Assembly (NCBI RefSeq): GCF_024171535.1
Contig: NZ_JALJZV010000002.1
Coordinates: 186,001-250,000, forward strand
Source: Flavobacterium sp. HSC-61S13
Lineage (GTDB): Bacteria > Bacteroidota > Bacteroidia > Flavobacteriales > Flavobacteriaceae
Length of the DNA stretch: 64,000 nucleotides
Reading direction: 5' to 3'
Shown in pieces: positions 27,944 through 38,453 of the stretch (position 1 is its first letter; every line of letters starts with the position of its first letter). The translations under genes were made by a program, and so were the position numbers. The notes beneath the pieces are model-generated. The model saw nothing but the letters and a program-made list of their open reading frames with translations, made no database searches and was not told where the DNA came from.

Positions 27944-30472
27944 TTATTTTTTAGTTGTTGTCTTCTTTGCCGGTGCTTTTTTGGCTGTAGCCTTTTTAGC
28001 AACTGTTTTCTTTGCCGCTGTTTTTTTAGCAGGAGCCTTTTTCTCTATCATTTCTTGAACTTCCTCTAATGTCAAGGCAGCAGCATCGACCTCTTTGCTC
28101 AATTCAATTTTCAACTTGCCTTTTAGGATCACAGAACGTCCCCATCGGGCTTTTTCTACTCGAATTCCCTCTTCTTTCCAATCGTGAACAACCTTGTCGA
28201 TATCCTTCTGGATTTTGTCAGAAATCAATTCTTCTATATCTGATTTAGACAGATTGTCAAAATCGTATTTCTTATTTACATTGATAAAAAGTCCGTACCA
28301 CTTTAAGTACGGTCCAAAACGCCCCACCCCTTTTTGTACAGGTAAATCCTGATAAGTCGCAATGGGCGCATCAGCTACTTCTTTTTCTTTGATCAATTCC
28401 GTGGCACGCTCCAAACTCACATCTAAAGGATCCTCTCCCCTAGGCAATGAGATAAACACCGCACCGTGACGCACATAAGGCCCAAAACGACCGTTATTCA
28501 CTTCAACTTCTTCACCTTTATACTCCCCTAACATCTTAGGCAATAAAAACAAGGTCAATGCCTCCTCTAAGGTAATTGTTCCAATATTTTGATCGGGTTT
28601 TAAACTAGCGAATTGCTTTTGCTCATCATCGGCATCACCGATTTGCGCAATCGGTCCGAATTTACCTAAACGAACCAAAACCGGTTTCCCAGATTGCGGA
28701 TCGGTTCCCAATATACGTTCACCTGATTCGCGTTCTGCGTTTTCCTCTACATCACGTACTATTGGATGAAAATGATTATAAAAATCTTGCATCATCATGG
28801 CCCAGTCTTCATTTCCGGCCGCAATTTCATCAAAATCTTGCTCTACCTTCGCCGTAAAATTATAGTCTAAAATAGTCCCAAAGTTCTTCACCAAGAAATC
28901 ATTGACGATAATTCCGATATCGGTTGGCAATAGTTTTCCCTTTTCAGAACCCACTTTTTCAATTAAATCAGAAGAAGTAACAGTCCCGTTTTTTAACACC
29001 AACATTTGGTAAGGTCTTTCTTTTCCTTCAGAAATACCCTTTTCGACATAGGTTCTGGCGATAATCGTAGAGATTGTCGGTGCATATGTTGACGGTCTTC
29101 CTATACCCAACTCTTCTAGTTTTTTAACCAACGAAGCCTCTGTATAACGAGACGCTGGTCTAGAAAAACGCTGTGTAGCCGTAATATAATTATTGAGTAG
29201 GACCTCATTGATTTTTAAAGCAGGCAAAATACCTTCTACCTCTTCCTCTTCATCATCATGTCCTTCTAAATATACTTTTAAGAACCCTTCAAACAACAAG
29301 ACCTCACCTGTAGCACTAAAAAGCTCTTTATATTGATTGGATTCAATTTTCACTACAGTTCGCTCTAAACGCGCATCGCTCATTTGTGAAGCCAAGGTAC
29401 GTTTCCAGATCAAGTCATATAAACGCGCTTGATCTCTGTCAATATTGGCATGGTGCAAAGACATATCCGTGGGACGAATAGCCTCGTGAGCCTCTTGAGC
29501 TCCTTTACTTTTGGTGATATATGTTTGTGGCTTGCTGTATTCCGCTCCATAAGATTTTGTGATTTCGGCCGCCGCTGCTTTCATCGCATCTTGCGACAAA
29601 TTCACACTGTCCGTTCTCATATAGGTGATCAATCCGCTTTCATACAGGCGTTGAGCCAACATCATGGTTTGACCAACGGTATAATGCAATTTCCTAGCGG
29701 CTTCTTGCTGAAGTGTCGATGTTGTAAAGGGTGCAGCTGGAGACTTTTTGGCCGGTTTGGTTTCTAAGTCAGCCACTTTATATTTAGCTCCAATATTTTT
29801 ATTTAAAAAATCTTGTGCTTCCTTTAAGGTAGTAAAATTTTTAGGCAGTTTAGCTTTTAATGTTTTACCCGCTTCATTAGAAAATTCTGCAGTAATACTA
29901 AAAGATGCTTCCGCATTAAAATTATTAATCTCTCTTTCGCGTTCTACTATTAATCGTACAGAAACGGATTGTACCCGTCCTGCTGAAAGTCCTCCTTTAA
30001 CTTTTTTCCACAAAACAGGAGATAATTCATAACCCACTAAACGATCTAGAACCCGTCGGGCTTGCTGTGCATTAACCAGATTGTAATCGATCTTTCGTGG
30101 ATTTTCAATCGCCTTATGAATGGCGGTTTTGGTAATCTCATGAAATACAATTCGTTTCGTTTTCTCTTCTGTCAAATTTAATTCTTCTGCTAAATGCCAA
30201 GCAATAGCCTCACCCTCACGATCCTCATCAGAAGCCAACCAAACCATTTCTGCTTTTTTAGAAAGATCTTTCAGTTTCTTAACCACCGCCTTTTTATCTG
30301 GAGAGACTTCATATTTGGGTTTAAATCCATTTTCGATATCTACTCCTATTTCTTTAGACGGAAGGTCAGCAATATGTCCATAACTGGATTCAACTTGAAA
30401 ATCTTTACCCAAAAACTTTTCTATGGTTTTCGCTTTCGCAGGGGACTCCACTATCACTAAATTCTTTGCCAT
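27944..30472 (-). CDS. topA: DNA topoisomerase I
   Basis: Type IA topoisomerase that relaxes negative supercoils. The 842 residues have an N-terminal Toprim domain (MAKNLVIVESPAKAKTIEKF; DEDREGEAIAWHL) and the active-site tyrosine in ITYMRTDS. The C-terminal half has repeated GRFGPYV-type motifs (IGDADDEQ region, NNGRFGPYV, GVGRFGPYL), which replace the zinc ribbons of E. coli TopA. The last about 30 residues are a Lys/Ala/Pro-rich histone H1-like tail (repeats of AKK and PAKK), probably for non-specific DNA binding. It heads the leftward block that includes the gld genes. Confidence 0.97.
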   Translation of the reverse strand: MAKNLVIVESPAKAKTIEKFLGKDFQVESSYGHIADLPSKEIGVDIENGFKPKYEVSPDKKAVVKKLKDLSKKAEMVWLASDEDREGEAIAWHLAEELNLTEEKTKRIVFHEITKTAIHKAIENPRKIDYNLVNAQQARRVLDRLVGYELSPVLWKKVKGGLSAGRVQSVSVRLIVEREREINNFNAEASFSITAEFSNEAGKTLKAKLPKNFTTLKEAQDFLNKNIGAKYKVADLETKPAKKSPAAPFTTSTLQQEAARKLHYTVGQTMMLAQRLYESGLITYMRTDSVNLSQDAMKAAAAEITKSYGAEYSKPQTYITKSKGAQEAHEAIRPTDMSLHHANIDRDQARLYDLIWKRTLASQMSDARLERTVVKIESNQYKELFSATGEVLLFEGFLKVYLEGHDDEEEEVEGILPALKINEVLLNNYITATQRFSRPASRYTEASLVKKLEELGIGRPSTYAPTISTIIARTYVEKGISEGKERPYQMLVLKNGTVTSSDLIEKVGSEKGKLLPTDIGIIVNDFLVKNFGTILDYNFTAKVEQDFDEIAAGNEDWAMMMQDFYNHFHPIVRDVEENAERESGERILGTDPQSGKPVLVRLGKFGPIAQIGDADDEQKQFASLKPDQNIGTITLEEALTLFLLPKMLGEYKGEEVEVNNGRFGPYVRHGAVFISLPRGEDPLDVSLERATELIKEKEVADAPIATYQDLPVQKGVGRFGPYLKWYGLFINVNKKYDFDNLSKSDIEELISDKIQKDIDKVVHDWKEEGIRVEKARWGRSVILKGKLKIELSKEVDAAALTLEEVQEMIEKKAPAKKTAAKKTVAKKATAKKAPAKKTTTKK

Positions 30473-30491
30473 TTTTCACTATTTTATGGAG

Positions 30492-30499
30492 CAAAAGTA
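30492..30499 (-). promoter_or_regulatory. topA promoter, -7 element
   Basis: Read leftward the site is TACTTTTG, an exact match to TAnnTTTG, 19 bases before the topA ATG. No TTG is seen at -33. Confidence 0.5.
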
Positions 30500-30759
30500 T
30501 GCGAATTTTTTAAATATAGCGTTTTTACAAATTTTAAAAATATTTTTAATACAGTTTGTACAGCAATAAATCGCTATAATTCTCCGTTTTTTACCGCTTC
30601 AAAACCCTTAAAATTAACCGAAAAATAAAAAGTCCCTGCATTCTTTATAAAAAGTATAATTTTAGCTTCTCTCTATAATTTATGGAATCCAATTTTCTTA
30701 GTTAACTGTAATTTACCCCTATTGCTTACAACAAAAATGTTAAATGTAAAGCTGTCAAC

Positions 30760-30791
30760 TTGTCAGAATACATTATTATGTAGTATCTTTG
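30760..30791 (+). promoter_or_regulatory. miaB operon promoter
   Basis: TTG (30760-30762), a 21-base spacer and TATCTTTG (30784-30791) match the Bacteroidota housekeeping promoter. The -7 box ends 32 bases before the miaB start codon. Confidence 0.75.
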
Positions 30792-30823
30792 CTCCTAGAT
30801 TTTGACCCCCTTTAGAGTAAGAT

Positions 30824-32272
30824 ATGGAAAAGGTAATTGAGGAAACTAAGCAAGGAACTTCCCTTGTTTTAGAACATAAAGCAGGAAATACTAAGAAACT
30901 TTTTATTGAGAGTTATGGATGTGCTATGAATTTTTCAGACAGTGAAATTGTAGCGTCTATACTTGCCAATGAAGGCTTTAATACCACTCAAATTTTAGAA
31001 GAGGCTGATTTGGTCTTGGTAAACACTTGTTCTATTCGAGACAAGGCAGAGCAGACGGTTCGAAAACGCCTTGAGAAATACAATGCCGTAAAGAAAATCA
31101 ACCCCGGAATGAAAGTAGGCGTTTTAGGCTGTATGGCAGAACGTTTAAAGAATCAATTCTTAGAGGAAGAGAAAATAGTAGATATGGTTGTAGGACCAGA
31201 TGCCTACAAAGATTTACCCAATTTATTAAAAGAAGTTGAAGAAGGTCGCGATGCTATTAATGTAATTTTATCTAAAGACGAGACCTATGGCGACATTTCA
31301 CCGGTTCGTTTACTCAGTAATGGTGTAACCGCTTTTGTTTCTATCACAAGAGGGTGTGACAATATGTGTACTTTCTGTGTGGTTCCTTTTACTAGAGGCC
31401 GCGAACGCAGTAGAGATCCACAAAGTATTTTGGAAGAAATAGCGGATTTATCTGAGCGAGGTTTTAAAGAGGTTACGCTATTAGGACAAAATGTAGATAG
31501 TTTTCTGTGGTACGGTGGTGGTCTAAAAAAGGACTTTGTCAAAGCCAGCGAAATGCAAAAGGCTACAGCAGTTGATTTTGCTCAACTACTAGAAATGTGT
31601 GCAGTGGCTTATCCAAAAATCCGTTTCCGATTCTCCACTTCCAATCCCCAAGATATGCACGAAGAGGTTTTTCACGTGATTGCGAAACACCATAATGTAT
31701 GCAATTACATTCACTTGCCTGTTCAATCGGGTAGTACGAGAATCTTAAAAGAGATGAATCGTCAACACACTCGAGAAGAATACATGAAATTGATCGATAG
31801 AATCCACGAGATCATCGAGGATTGTTCCATCTCACACGATATTATTACCGGATTCCCTACCGAAACAGAAGAAGACCATCAAGATACCTTGAGCTTGTTA
31901 AAATATGTCAATTATGATTTCGGTTATATGTTTGCTTATTCTGAAAGACCGGGTACATTGGCCGCTCGTAAATTAGAAGACGACATTCCAGAGGAAGTTA
32001 AGAAAAGACGTCTTCAAGAGATCGTCGACTTACAACAAGAAATCAGTTTAACTAGAACCGCTCGTTTTATTGGTCAAACTGTCGAAGTATTAATAGAGAA
32101 ATCCTCTAAAAAATCCGATGCGCATTGGTCAGGAAGAAATTCGCAAAACACGACGGTTGTTTTCCCTAAAGAACAGTACCAAGTAGGAGAATTCGTTATG
32201 GTAAAAATAAACGACTGTACCTCTGCCACACTGATCGGTGAGGCTGTAGAATACAGTTCGATTATGCAATAA
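30824..32272 (+). CDS. miaB: tRNA methylthiotransferase MiaB
   Basis: Radical-SAM enzyme that adds a methylthio group to isopentenyladenosine-37 of tRNAs reading U-starting codons. The 482 residues contain an N-terminal UPF0004 domain with the cluster cysteines (ESYGCAMNFSDSE, VNTCSIRDKAE, GVLGCMAERL), then the radical-SAM motif CDNMCTFC, and a C-terminal TRAM domain (about 410-475). It has a good promoter and is the first of five closely spaced rightward genes ending with secG. The following gene begins 40 bases later. Confidence 0.97.
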   Translation: MEKVIEETKQGTSLVLEHKAGNTKKLFIESYGCAMNFSDSEIVASILANEGFNTTQILEEADLVLVNTCSIRDKAEQTVRKRLEKYNAVKKINPGMKVGVLGCMAERLKNQFLEEEKIVDMVVGPDAYKDLPNLLKEVEEGRDAINVILSKDETYGDISPVRLLSNGVTAFVSITRGCDNMCTFCVVPFTRGRERSRDPQSILEEIADLSERGFKEVTLLGQNVDSFLWYGGGLKKDFVKASEMQKATAVDFAQLLEMCAVAYPKIRFRFSTSNPQDMHEEVFHVIAKHHNVCNYIHLPVQSGSTRILKEMNRQHTREEYMKLIDRIHEIIEDCSISHDIITGFPTETEEDHQDTLSLLKYVNYDFGYMFAYSERPGTLAARKLEDDIPEEVKKRRLQEIVDLQQEISLTRTARFIGQTVEVLIEKSSKKSDAHWSGRNSQNTTVVFPKEQYQVGEFVMVKINDCTSATLIGEAVEYSSIMQ

Positions 32273-32312
32273 TACCCATTAATAATTACTAACTTTCTTA
32301 TACTACACACTC

Positions 32313-33599
32313 ATGGAAAGCATACAAGCCATAAAACAACGCTTTGAAATTATCGGAAACGATCCCAAATTGAATCGGGCCATTGAAAAAGCGATTCAAG
32401 TTGCCCCAACGGATATTTCGGTTTTAGTCACAGGGGAGAGCGGTGTAGGAAAAGAGAGTATTCCGAAAATTATTCATGCTTTATCGCATCGAAAACACGG
32501 AAAATATATAGCTGTAAACTGTGGAGCAATTCCAGAAGGCACTATAGACAGTGAATTATTCGGTCATGAGAAAGGCGCTTTTACCGGTGCCATAGGAACG
32601 AGAGAGGGATATTTTGAAGTTGCTGATGGGGGTACTATTTTCTTAGATGAAGTCGGTGAACTTCCCTTGACAACTCAGGTTCGCTTGTTGCGTGTATTAG
32701 AAAACGGTGAATTCATAAAAGTAGGATCTTCTAAAGTTCAAAAAACCGATATCCGCATTATCGCTGCAACCAACGTCAAGATGGTCGAAGCGATAGAAAA
32801 AGGAAAATTCAGAGAAGATTTATACTATCGTTTAAGTACTGTTGAAATACTACTGCCCCCCTTAAGAGAGCGCGGAGATGATATTCATCTCTTGTTTCGG
32901 AAGTTTGCTGCCGATTTTGCGCATAAATACAAAATGCCTCCGATTCGATTAGACGAACAGGCTGCTCAGTATTTGATCCGTTTTCGTTGGGATGGAAACA
33001 TCCGTCAATTGAGAAACGTCGCTGAACAAATCTCCGTTTTGGAAACAGAAAGAGTCATCACTCTTGCTGTTTTGCAAGGATATCTACCAACCAATCACAA
33101 GAATCAATTACCGAGTATCGTTGGCGGAAAAAAAACGGAGGGAGAATTTAGCAACGAACGCGAAATTCTTTATAAGGTTCTTTTCGACATGAAAAACGAC
33201 TTAAACGACCTTAAAAAACTGACTTTAGAGTTGATGAAAAACGATAGTGCTGTTAAGGTACAAGAAACCAATAAAAACTTGATTCAACGCATCTATGGAC
33301 AACATGAGGAGCCACAAACCAACAGTCCTAGCACTTATCCGTCAGAGCAGCATGTTCAGATGTTGCCCTTGGAAAAACACAATAAAGAAGACAGTTTCAA
33401 CGAGCTTGAAGATGAAGATGAACATTATCTTTTAGCCGAAACCGTCGAAGAAGAAGAAACCTTACGCCTCGATGAGAAAGAAATTGAATTGATTAAAAAA
33501 GCCCTCGAACGCAATCACGGTAAGCGAAAAGCAGCTGCAGATGAGCTTGGAATTTCCGAAAGGACATTATATAGAAAAATAAAACAATACGATTTATAA
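32313..33599 (+). CDS. Sigma-54-dependent transcriptional activator, no receiver domain
   Basis: AAA+ activator of RNA polymerase holding sigma-54. The 428 residues start directly with the ATPase domain: Walker A GESGVGKES (41-49), the sigma-54 contact loop GAFTGA (88-93), and Walker B FLDEVGE (110-116). An acidic linker at about 280-385 precedes a Fis-type helix-turn-helix (KRKAAADELGISERTLYRKI) at the C-terminus. There is no N-terminal receiver, GAF or PAS domain, so control must come through expression or a partner protein, as in PspF-type activators. It sits 40 bases after miaB and 10 before lptE, an order common in Flavobacteria. Confidence 0.93.
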   Translation: MESIQAIKQRFEIIGNDPKLNRAIEKAIQVAPTDISVLVTGESGVGKESIPKIIHALSHRKHGKYIAVNCGAIPEGTIDSELFGHEKGAFTGAIGTREGYFEVADGGTIFLDEVGELPLTTQVRLLRVLENGEFIKVGSSKVQKTDIRIIAATNVKMVEAIEKGKFREDLYYRLSTVEILLPPLRERGDDIHLLFRKFAADFAHKYKMPPIRLDEQAAQYLIRFRWDGNIRQLRNVAEQISVLETERVITLAVLQGYLPTNHKNQLPSIVGGKKTEGEFSNEREILYKVLFDMKNDLNDLKKLTLELMKNDSAVKVQETNKNLIQRIYGQHEEPQTNSPSTYPSEQHVQMLPLEKHNKEDSFNELEDEDEHYLLAETVEEEETLRLDEKEIELIKKALERNHGKRKAAADELGISERTLYRKIKQYDL

Positions 33600-33609
33600 A
33601 ACCGTAACC

Positions 33610-34113
33610 ATGAAAATAAAAAGCCTATTTCTATTACTGTGTTGTTGTACCCTACTAAGCAGTTGCAAATATTATAACTTTACCGGAACTGGAAAAATCG
33701 ATGCCAAAACCTTTCAGGTAAATTATTTTCAAAATACCGCTGCCTTTGTTGAGCCCGGTATTGAAAGAACTTTTACCTTAGCCTTACAAGATCTCATTCA
33801 AAATCAAACGAATTTGAGTTTGACCAATAATGGAGCTGATCTCATATACGAAGGAGAAATAGTTGATTTTAGGATTTCTCCGATGACGGCAACTGCCGAT
33901 CAAAGAGCCGCTCAAAACCGATTATACATTTCAATTAATGTACGTTTTATCAACAAAAAAACACCGGAAGATGATTTTGAAAAACGTTTTTCTCACTTTG
34001 TTGATTTTCCCGGTAATGAGCAATTGGTAGGAGCCAAACTGACAACAGCTTTAGAAGAAATTTACGAGCGTATAACTCAAGATGTATTTAATGCATCACT
34101 TGCGAAATGGTAA
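33610..34113 (+). CDS. lptE: LptE-like outer-membrane lipoprotein
   Basis: LptE plugs the LptD barrel that inserts lipopolysaccharide into the outer leaflet. The 167 residues start with a lipoprotein signal (lipobox LSSC, Cys19), followed by the family hallmark KYYNFTGTGKID and a small alpha/beta domain with FRISPMTAT and a C-terminal helix. The length fits the Bacteroidota LptE family. The genes on both sides are within 15 bases, so it is co-transcribed with the sigma-54 activator and with secG. Confidence 0.88.
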   Translation: MKIKSLFLLLCCCTLLSSCKYYNFTGTGKIDAKTFQVNYFQNTAAFVEPGIERTFTLALQDLIQNQTNLSLTNNGADLIYEGEIVDFRISPMTATADQRAAQNRLYISINVRFINKKTPEDDFEKRFSHFVDFPGNEQLVGAKLTTALEEIYERITQDVFNASLAKW

Positions 34114-34128
34114 CTAAAACCCGGTATT

Positions 34129-34983
34129 TTGAACACAATTGAACTACATAACTTACTACATCATCCTGAAAAGATGGATCCAGAGAAGACTGTGCAATTA
34201 GAAGAAATCGCACGAGAATTTCCCTATTTTCAATCGATTAAAGTGCTAGTACTAAAAGGTCTTTATACCCAAAAGAGTTTTCGTTACAATTCAGAACTGA
34301 AAAAAACGGCTGCTTATACCACAGATCGGGATGTTCTTTTTGATTTTATTGTGTCCGATCAATTTGTCGGATACAAACCCCTTGATCTAGCCCTACCGCA
34401 AGAGCAAGATCCTATAGAGGCGAAAGCGACCGCAACCGCTGAGTCGCCAAAGACAACTCCTTTGGTAGCATCGTTACTAAAAACCATTATCCAAACAGAA
34501 GCAGAAGCCCCAGAAGTCCCACCTTCCATTCATCCTATTGCTACTATGGAGGTCGTAGAGGAATTAGAAGAAAAGCTCGAAATTGGCAAGCCTTTATCGT
34601 TTGGATCTGATGAAAAATATTCGTTTCAAGAATGGCTACAATTGGCAAAAACGGGTACAATTGCTCGGGAAGAGCCCCCAAAAGAGCAAATTAATGACCC
34701 TGAAAAACAAAAAAAACAAGAATTAATTAACAAATTCATCGAGTCGAATCCAAAGATTGTAGCAGTGAAGAATTCCGTTATAACTCCCGCAAATATTGAG
34801 GTTTCCAACCAAGACAACAGTTATATTATGACCGAAACCTTGGCAAAAATTTATCTGGAACAGAAAAAATATCAAAAAGCGATACAAGCTTATGAGATTT
34901 TAATTTTGAAATATCCAGAAAAAAGTAGTTTCTTTGCAGACCAAATATTAGATATAAAGTCTTTACAACAATATAATAATTAA
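34129..34983 (+). CDS. TPR-like protein of unknown role
   Basis: This 284-residue protein has no signal peptide. The N-terminal part is helical (LHHPEKMDPEKTVQLEEIAR). The middle is Pro/Glu/Thr rich and likely disordered (about 95-180). The C-terminus has a single TPR-like unit (LAKIYLEQKKYQKAIQAYEIL). I chose a TTG start at 34129: the lptE stop is in frame 18 bases upstream, no ATG lies between, and the first ATG is 15 codons in and would remove conserved-looking residues. It lies between lptE and secG in the same block. The function is not known. Confidence 0.75.
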   Translation: MNTIELHNLLHHPEKMDPEKTVQLEEIAREFPYFQSIKVLVLKGLYTQKSFRYNSELKKTAAYTTDRDVLFDFIVSDQFVGYKPLDLALPQEQDPIEAKATATAESPKTTPLVASLLKTIIQTEAEAPEVPPSIHPIATMEVVEELEEKLEIGKPLSFGSDEKYSFQEWLQLAKTGTIAREEPPKEQINDPEKQKKQELINKFIESNPKIVAVKNSVITPANIEVSNQDNSYIMTETLAKIYLEQKKYQKAIQAYEILILKYPEKSSFFADQILDIKSLQQYNN

Positions 34984-34989
34984 AAAACA

Positions 34990-35388
34990 ATGAACACATT
35001 TACAATATTTTTAGTATTAATCGCAATTGTTTGTTTATTACTAATCGTAGTTATCATGGTACAAAATCCTAAAGGAGGAGGTTTGGACTCTTCTTTCGGT
35101 GGATCAACAGTTGTTGGTGGTGTAAAGAACACAAATAACTTTTTGGACAAAAGTACTTGGGCACTTGGCGGATTATTAATCGTATTGATTTTATTATCTG
35201 GATTAAGTTTTACAGGTGGTTTTGGCGGAGATTCTAAAATTTTAGATGAGAGCGCGATATCTACTACACCTGTTACTACACCCGCTACAGCTAAGCCAAC
35301 AGAAGGAGCAGTACAAACTCCAGCAGCAGTTGCAACACCTGAAGCTAACACTACTACACCAGCAGAACAAGAAGCTCCTAAAAACTAA
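34990..35388 (+). CDS. secG: Preprotein translocase subunit SecG
   Basis: Small membrane subunit of the SecYEG channel. The 132 residues have two membrane helices (about 4-22 and 54-73) with the typical loop between, VVIMVQNPKGGGLDSSFGG. The C-terminal about 50 residues are rich in Thr, Pro, Ala and Glu, an extension often seen in Bacteroidota SecG. It starts six bases after the preceding gene and is followed by a strong terminator, so it ends the miaB block. Confidence 0.95.
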   Translation: MNTFTIFLVLIAIVCLLLIVVIMVQNPKGGGLDSSFGGSTVVGGVKNTNNFLDKSTWALGGLLIVLILLSGLSFTGGFGGDSKILDESAISTTPVTTPATAKPTEGAVQTPAAVATPEANTTTPAEQEAPKN

Positions 35389-35411
35389 GAAGCTTTTCTA
35401 TACAATATACC

Positions 35412-35444
35412 ATGCCAGCTCTGACAAGCTGGCATTTTTTTTTT
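35412..35444 (+). terminator. secG terminator
   Basis: Nine-base arms ATGCCAGCT and AGCTGGCAT around a 6-base loop, followed by a run of nine T. It ends the miaB-to-secG transcript and isolates groES. Confidence 0.93.
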
Positions 35445-35465
35445 ATAAAATGTCAGGTTTGGCCT

Positions 35466-35481
35466 TTGGCACAGTTTATGA
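35466..35481 (+). promoter_or_regulatory. Sigma-54-like promoter before groES
   Basis: TTGGCACAGTTTATGA lies 51 bases before the groES start. It matches the -24 half (TTGGCAC) fully. Ten bases after the GG comes GA where the -12 GC is expected, so spacing is exact with one base off. No TAnnTTTG box is present between the secG terminator and groES. A sigma-54 activator is encoded 1.9 kb upstream. The assignment is an inference from motif and context. Confidence 0.4.
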
Positions 35482-35532
35482 AAATTCAACCTTGGAGATA
35501 TTATAATATTAACTTCATAAAAATAAGTAATT

Positions 35533-35808
35533 ATGGCATTAAACATTAAACCCCTTTCGGATCGTGTTCTAATAGAACCTTTACCAGCTGAAACCAAAAC
35601 AGCCTCAGGAATTTTTATCCCCGATACTGCTAAAGAAAAACCACAAAGAGGTACAGTTGTGGCAGTAGGAAATGGTACAAAAGATCACGAAATGACAGTT
35701 AATGTAGGTGATACAGTTCTTTATGGAAAATACGCAGGTACCGAACTAAAATTGGATGGTAAAGACTATCTAATTATGCGTGAGGATGACATTTTAGCAA
35801 TTGTCTAA
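35533..35808 (+). CDS. groES: Co-chaperonin GroES
   Basis: The 91-residue lid of the GroEL folding chamber. The sequence has the expected start ([17 protein letters not shown]), the mobile-loop region ([20 protein letters not shown]) and the closing [16 protein letters not shown]. It lies 44 bases before groEL and forms the usual two-gene heat-shock operon. There is no CIRCE element. A sigma-54-like site upstream is listed separately. Confidence 0.98.
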   Translation: MALNIKPLSDRVLIEPLPAETKTASGIFIPDTAKEKPQRGTVVAVGNGTKDHEMTVNVGDTVLYGKYAGTELKLDGKDYLIMREDDILAIV

Positions 35809-35819
35809 AAAAGAGTTAA

Positions 35820-37481
<1,662 letters not shown>

Positions 37482-37499
37482 TATCCTTATATAATCTAT

Positions 37500-37531
37500 A
37501 AAAAAGCGGCTTTTTCAAAGCCGCTTTTTTT
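37500..37531 (+). terminator. groEL terminator
   Basis: AAAAAGCGGCTTT pairs with AAAGCCGCTTTTT around a 3-base loop, 18 bases past the groEL stop, followed by Ts. A strong intrinsic terminator. Confidence 0.93.
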
Positions 37532-37590
37532 GTAAGCAGTAATTAGTCACTAGTAAATGGCCAAAGGGAATTAAGCTTAAAACACTAGAA

Positions 37591-37633
37591 TGAAAAAAGG
37601 GATTGTCTTAGTATAAGACAATCCCTTTTTTCA
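37591..37633 (-). terminator. rpe terminator, perfect 20-bp hairpin
   Basis: Exact 20-base arms (37591-37610 and 37614-37633) around a 3-base loop. It lies 24 bases past the rpe stop in leftward orientation, with A and T runs at the ends. With the groEL hairpin it insulates two convergent genes. Confidence 0.9.
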
Positions 37634-37657
37634 TTTTATGTTGTTGACCTAACTAAA

Positions 37658-38317
37658 CTAGGACAATTGTGATTTTAGATTGGAAATTGTCTCTAAAGGC
37701 GCTACCGATCCAAACACAAAACTACCCGCCACCAAAACATCCGCTCCGGCTGCAGCTAACTGACTAGCATTTTTGTCGGTTACTCCTCCATCAATTTCAA
37801 TCTTTGTAGAAGCTCCCTTTGATTCGATCAAGGCTTTTAATTTACGAACCTTTTCATAAGTATTTTCGATAAAACTTTGCCCCCCAAATCCTGGATTTAC
37901 GCTCATGATACAAACCAAATCAATGTCTTGTATCACCTCTTCCAAAACAGCGACAGGAGTATGCGGATTTAAAGCCACACCCGCCTGCATGCCCGTAGCT
38001 TTAATAGCTTGGAGTGTTCGGTGCAAATGTGTGCAAGCCTCATAGTGTACCGTTAAAACATCTGCTCCCAGATTTTTAAAAGTCGTGATATATCTATCTG
38101 GATCTACAATCATCAAATGCACATCTATGGTTTTCTTCGCATGTCTGGCAATAGCCTCCAAAACGGGCATACCAAAGGAAATATTCGGCACAAAAACGCC
38201 ATCCATGATATCGATATGAAACCAATCAGCTTGACTTTCGTTTACCATTTCAATATCGCGTTGCAAATTCGCAAAGTCTGCCGCCAAAATAGATGGCGCA
38301 ATTAAAGTGTTTTTCAT
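37658..38317 (-). CDS. rpe: Ribulose-phosphate 3-epimerase
   Basis: Interconverts ribulose 5-phosphate and xylulose 5-phosphate in the pentose phosphate pathway. The 219-residue TIM barrel shows the family blocks PSILAADFANL, WFHIDIMDGVFVPNISFG with the metal and acid residues, VHLMIVDP, MSVNPGFGGQ and EIDGGV. The length is normal. It stands alone between terminators, between groEL and rpoD. Confidence 0.97.
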   Translation of the reverse strand: MKNTLIAPSILAADFANLQRDIEMVNESQADWFHIDIMDGVFVPNISFGMPVLEAIARHAKKTIDVHLMIVDPDRYITTFKNLGADVLTVHYEACTHLHRTLQAIKATGMQAGVALNPHTPVAVLEEVIQDIDLVCIMSVNPGFGGQSFIENTYEKVRKLKALIESKGASTKIEIDGGVTDKNASQLAAAGADVLVAGSFVFGSVAPLETISNLKSQLS

Positions 38318-38419
38318 AAACTGTTGTTGTGTTTGTACAAATATACGACATTCTAAAAAACTGAGTTCACCCTATTAACACCTTCCCTATTATCTCTCCC
38401 AAAATACCCTTTAAACTAA

Positions 38420-38451
38420 AAAAAAGCGGCATCCAATGGATGCCGCTTTTA
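38420..38451 (-). terminator. rpoD terminator
   Basis: GCGGCATCC and GGATGCCGC pair around a 3-base loop, with A and T runs, three bases past the rpoD stop. Leftward intrinsic terminator. Confidence 0.9.
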
Positions 38452-38453
38452 TA

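Larger units (their letters stand above)
30473..30823. other. Divergent intergenic region between topA and miaB
   Basis: 351 AT-rich bases hold the promoters for both neighbours (annotated separately). The middle part (about 30530-30750) contains no convincing open frame, hairpin or RNA gene. Confidence 0.6.
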
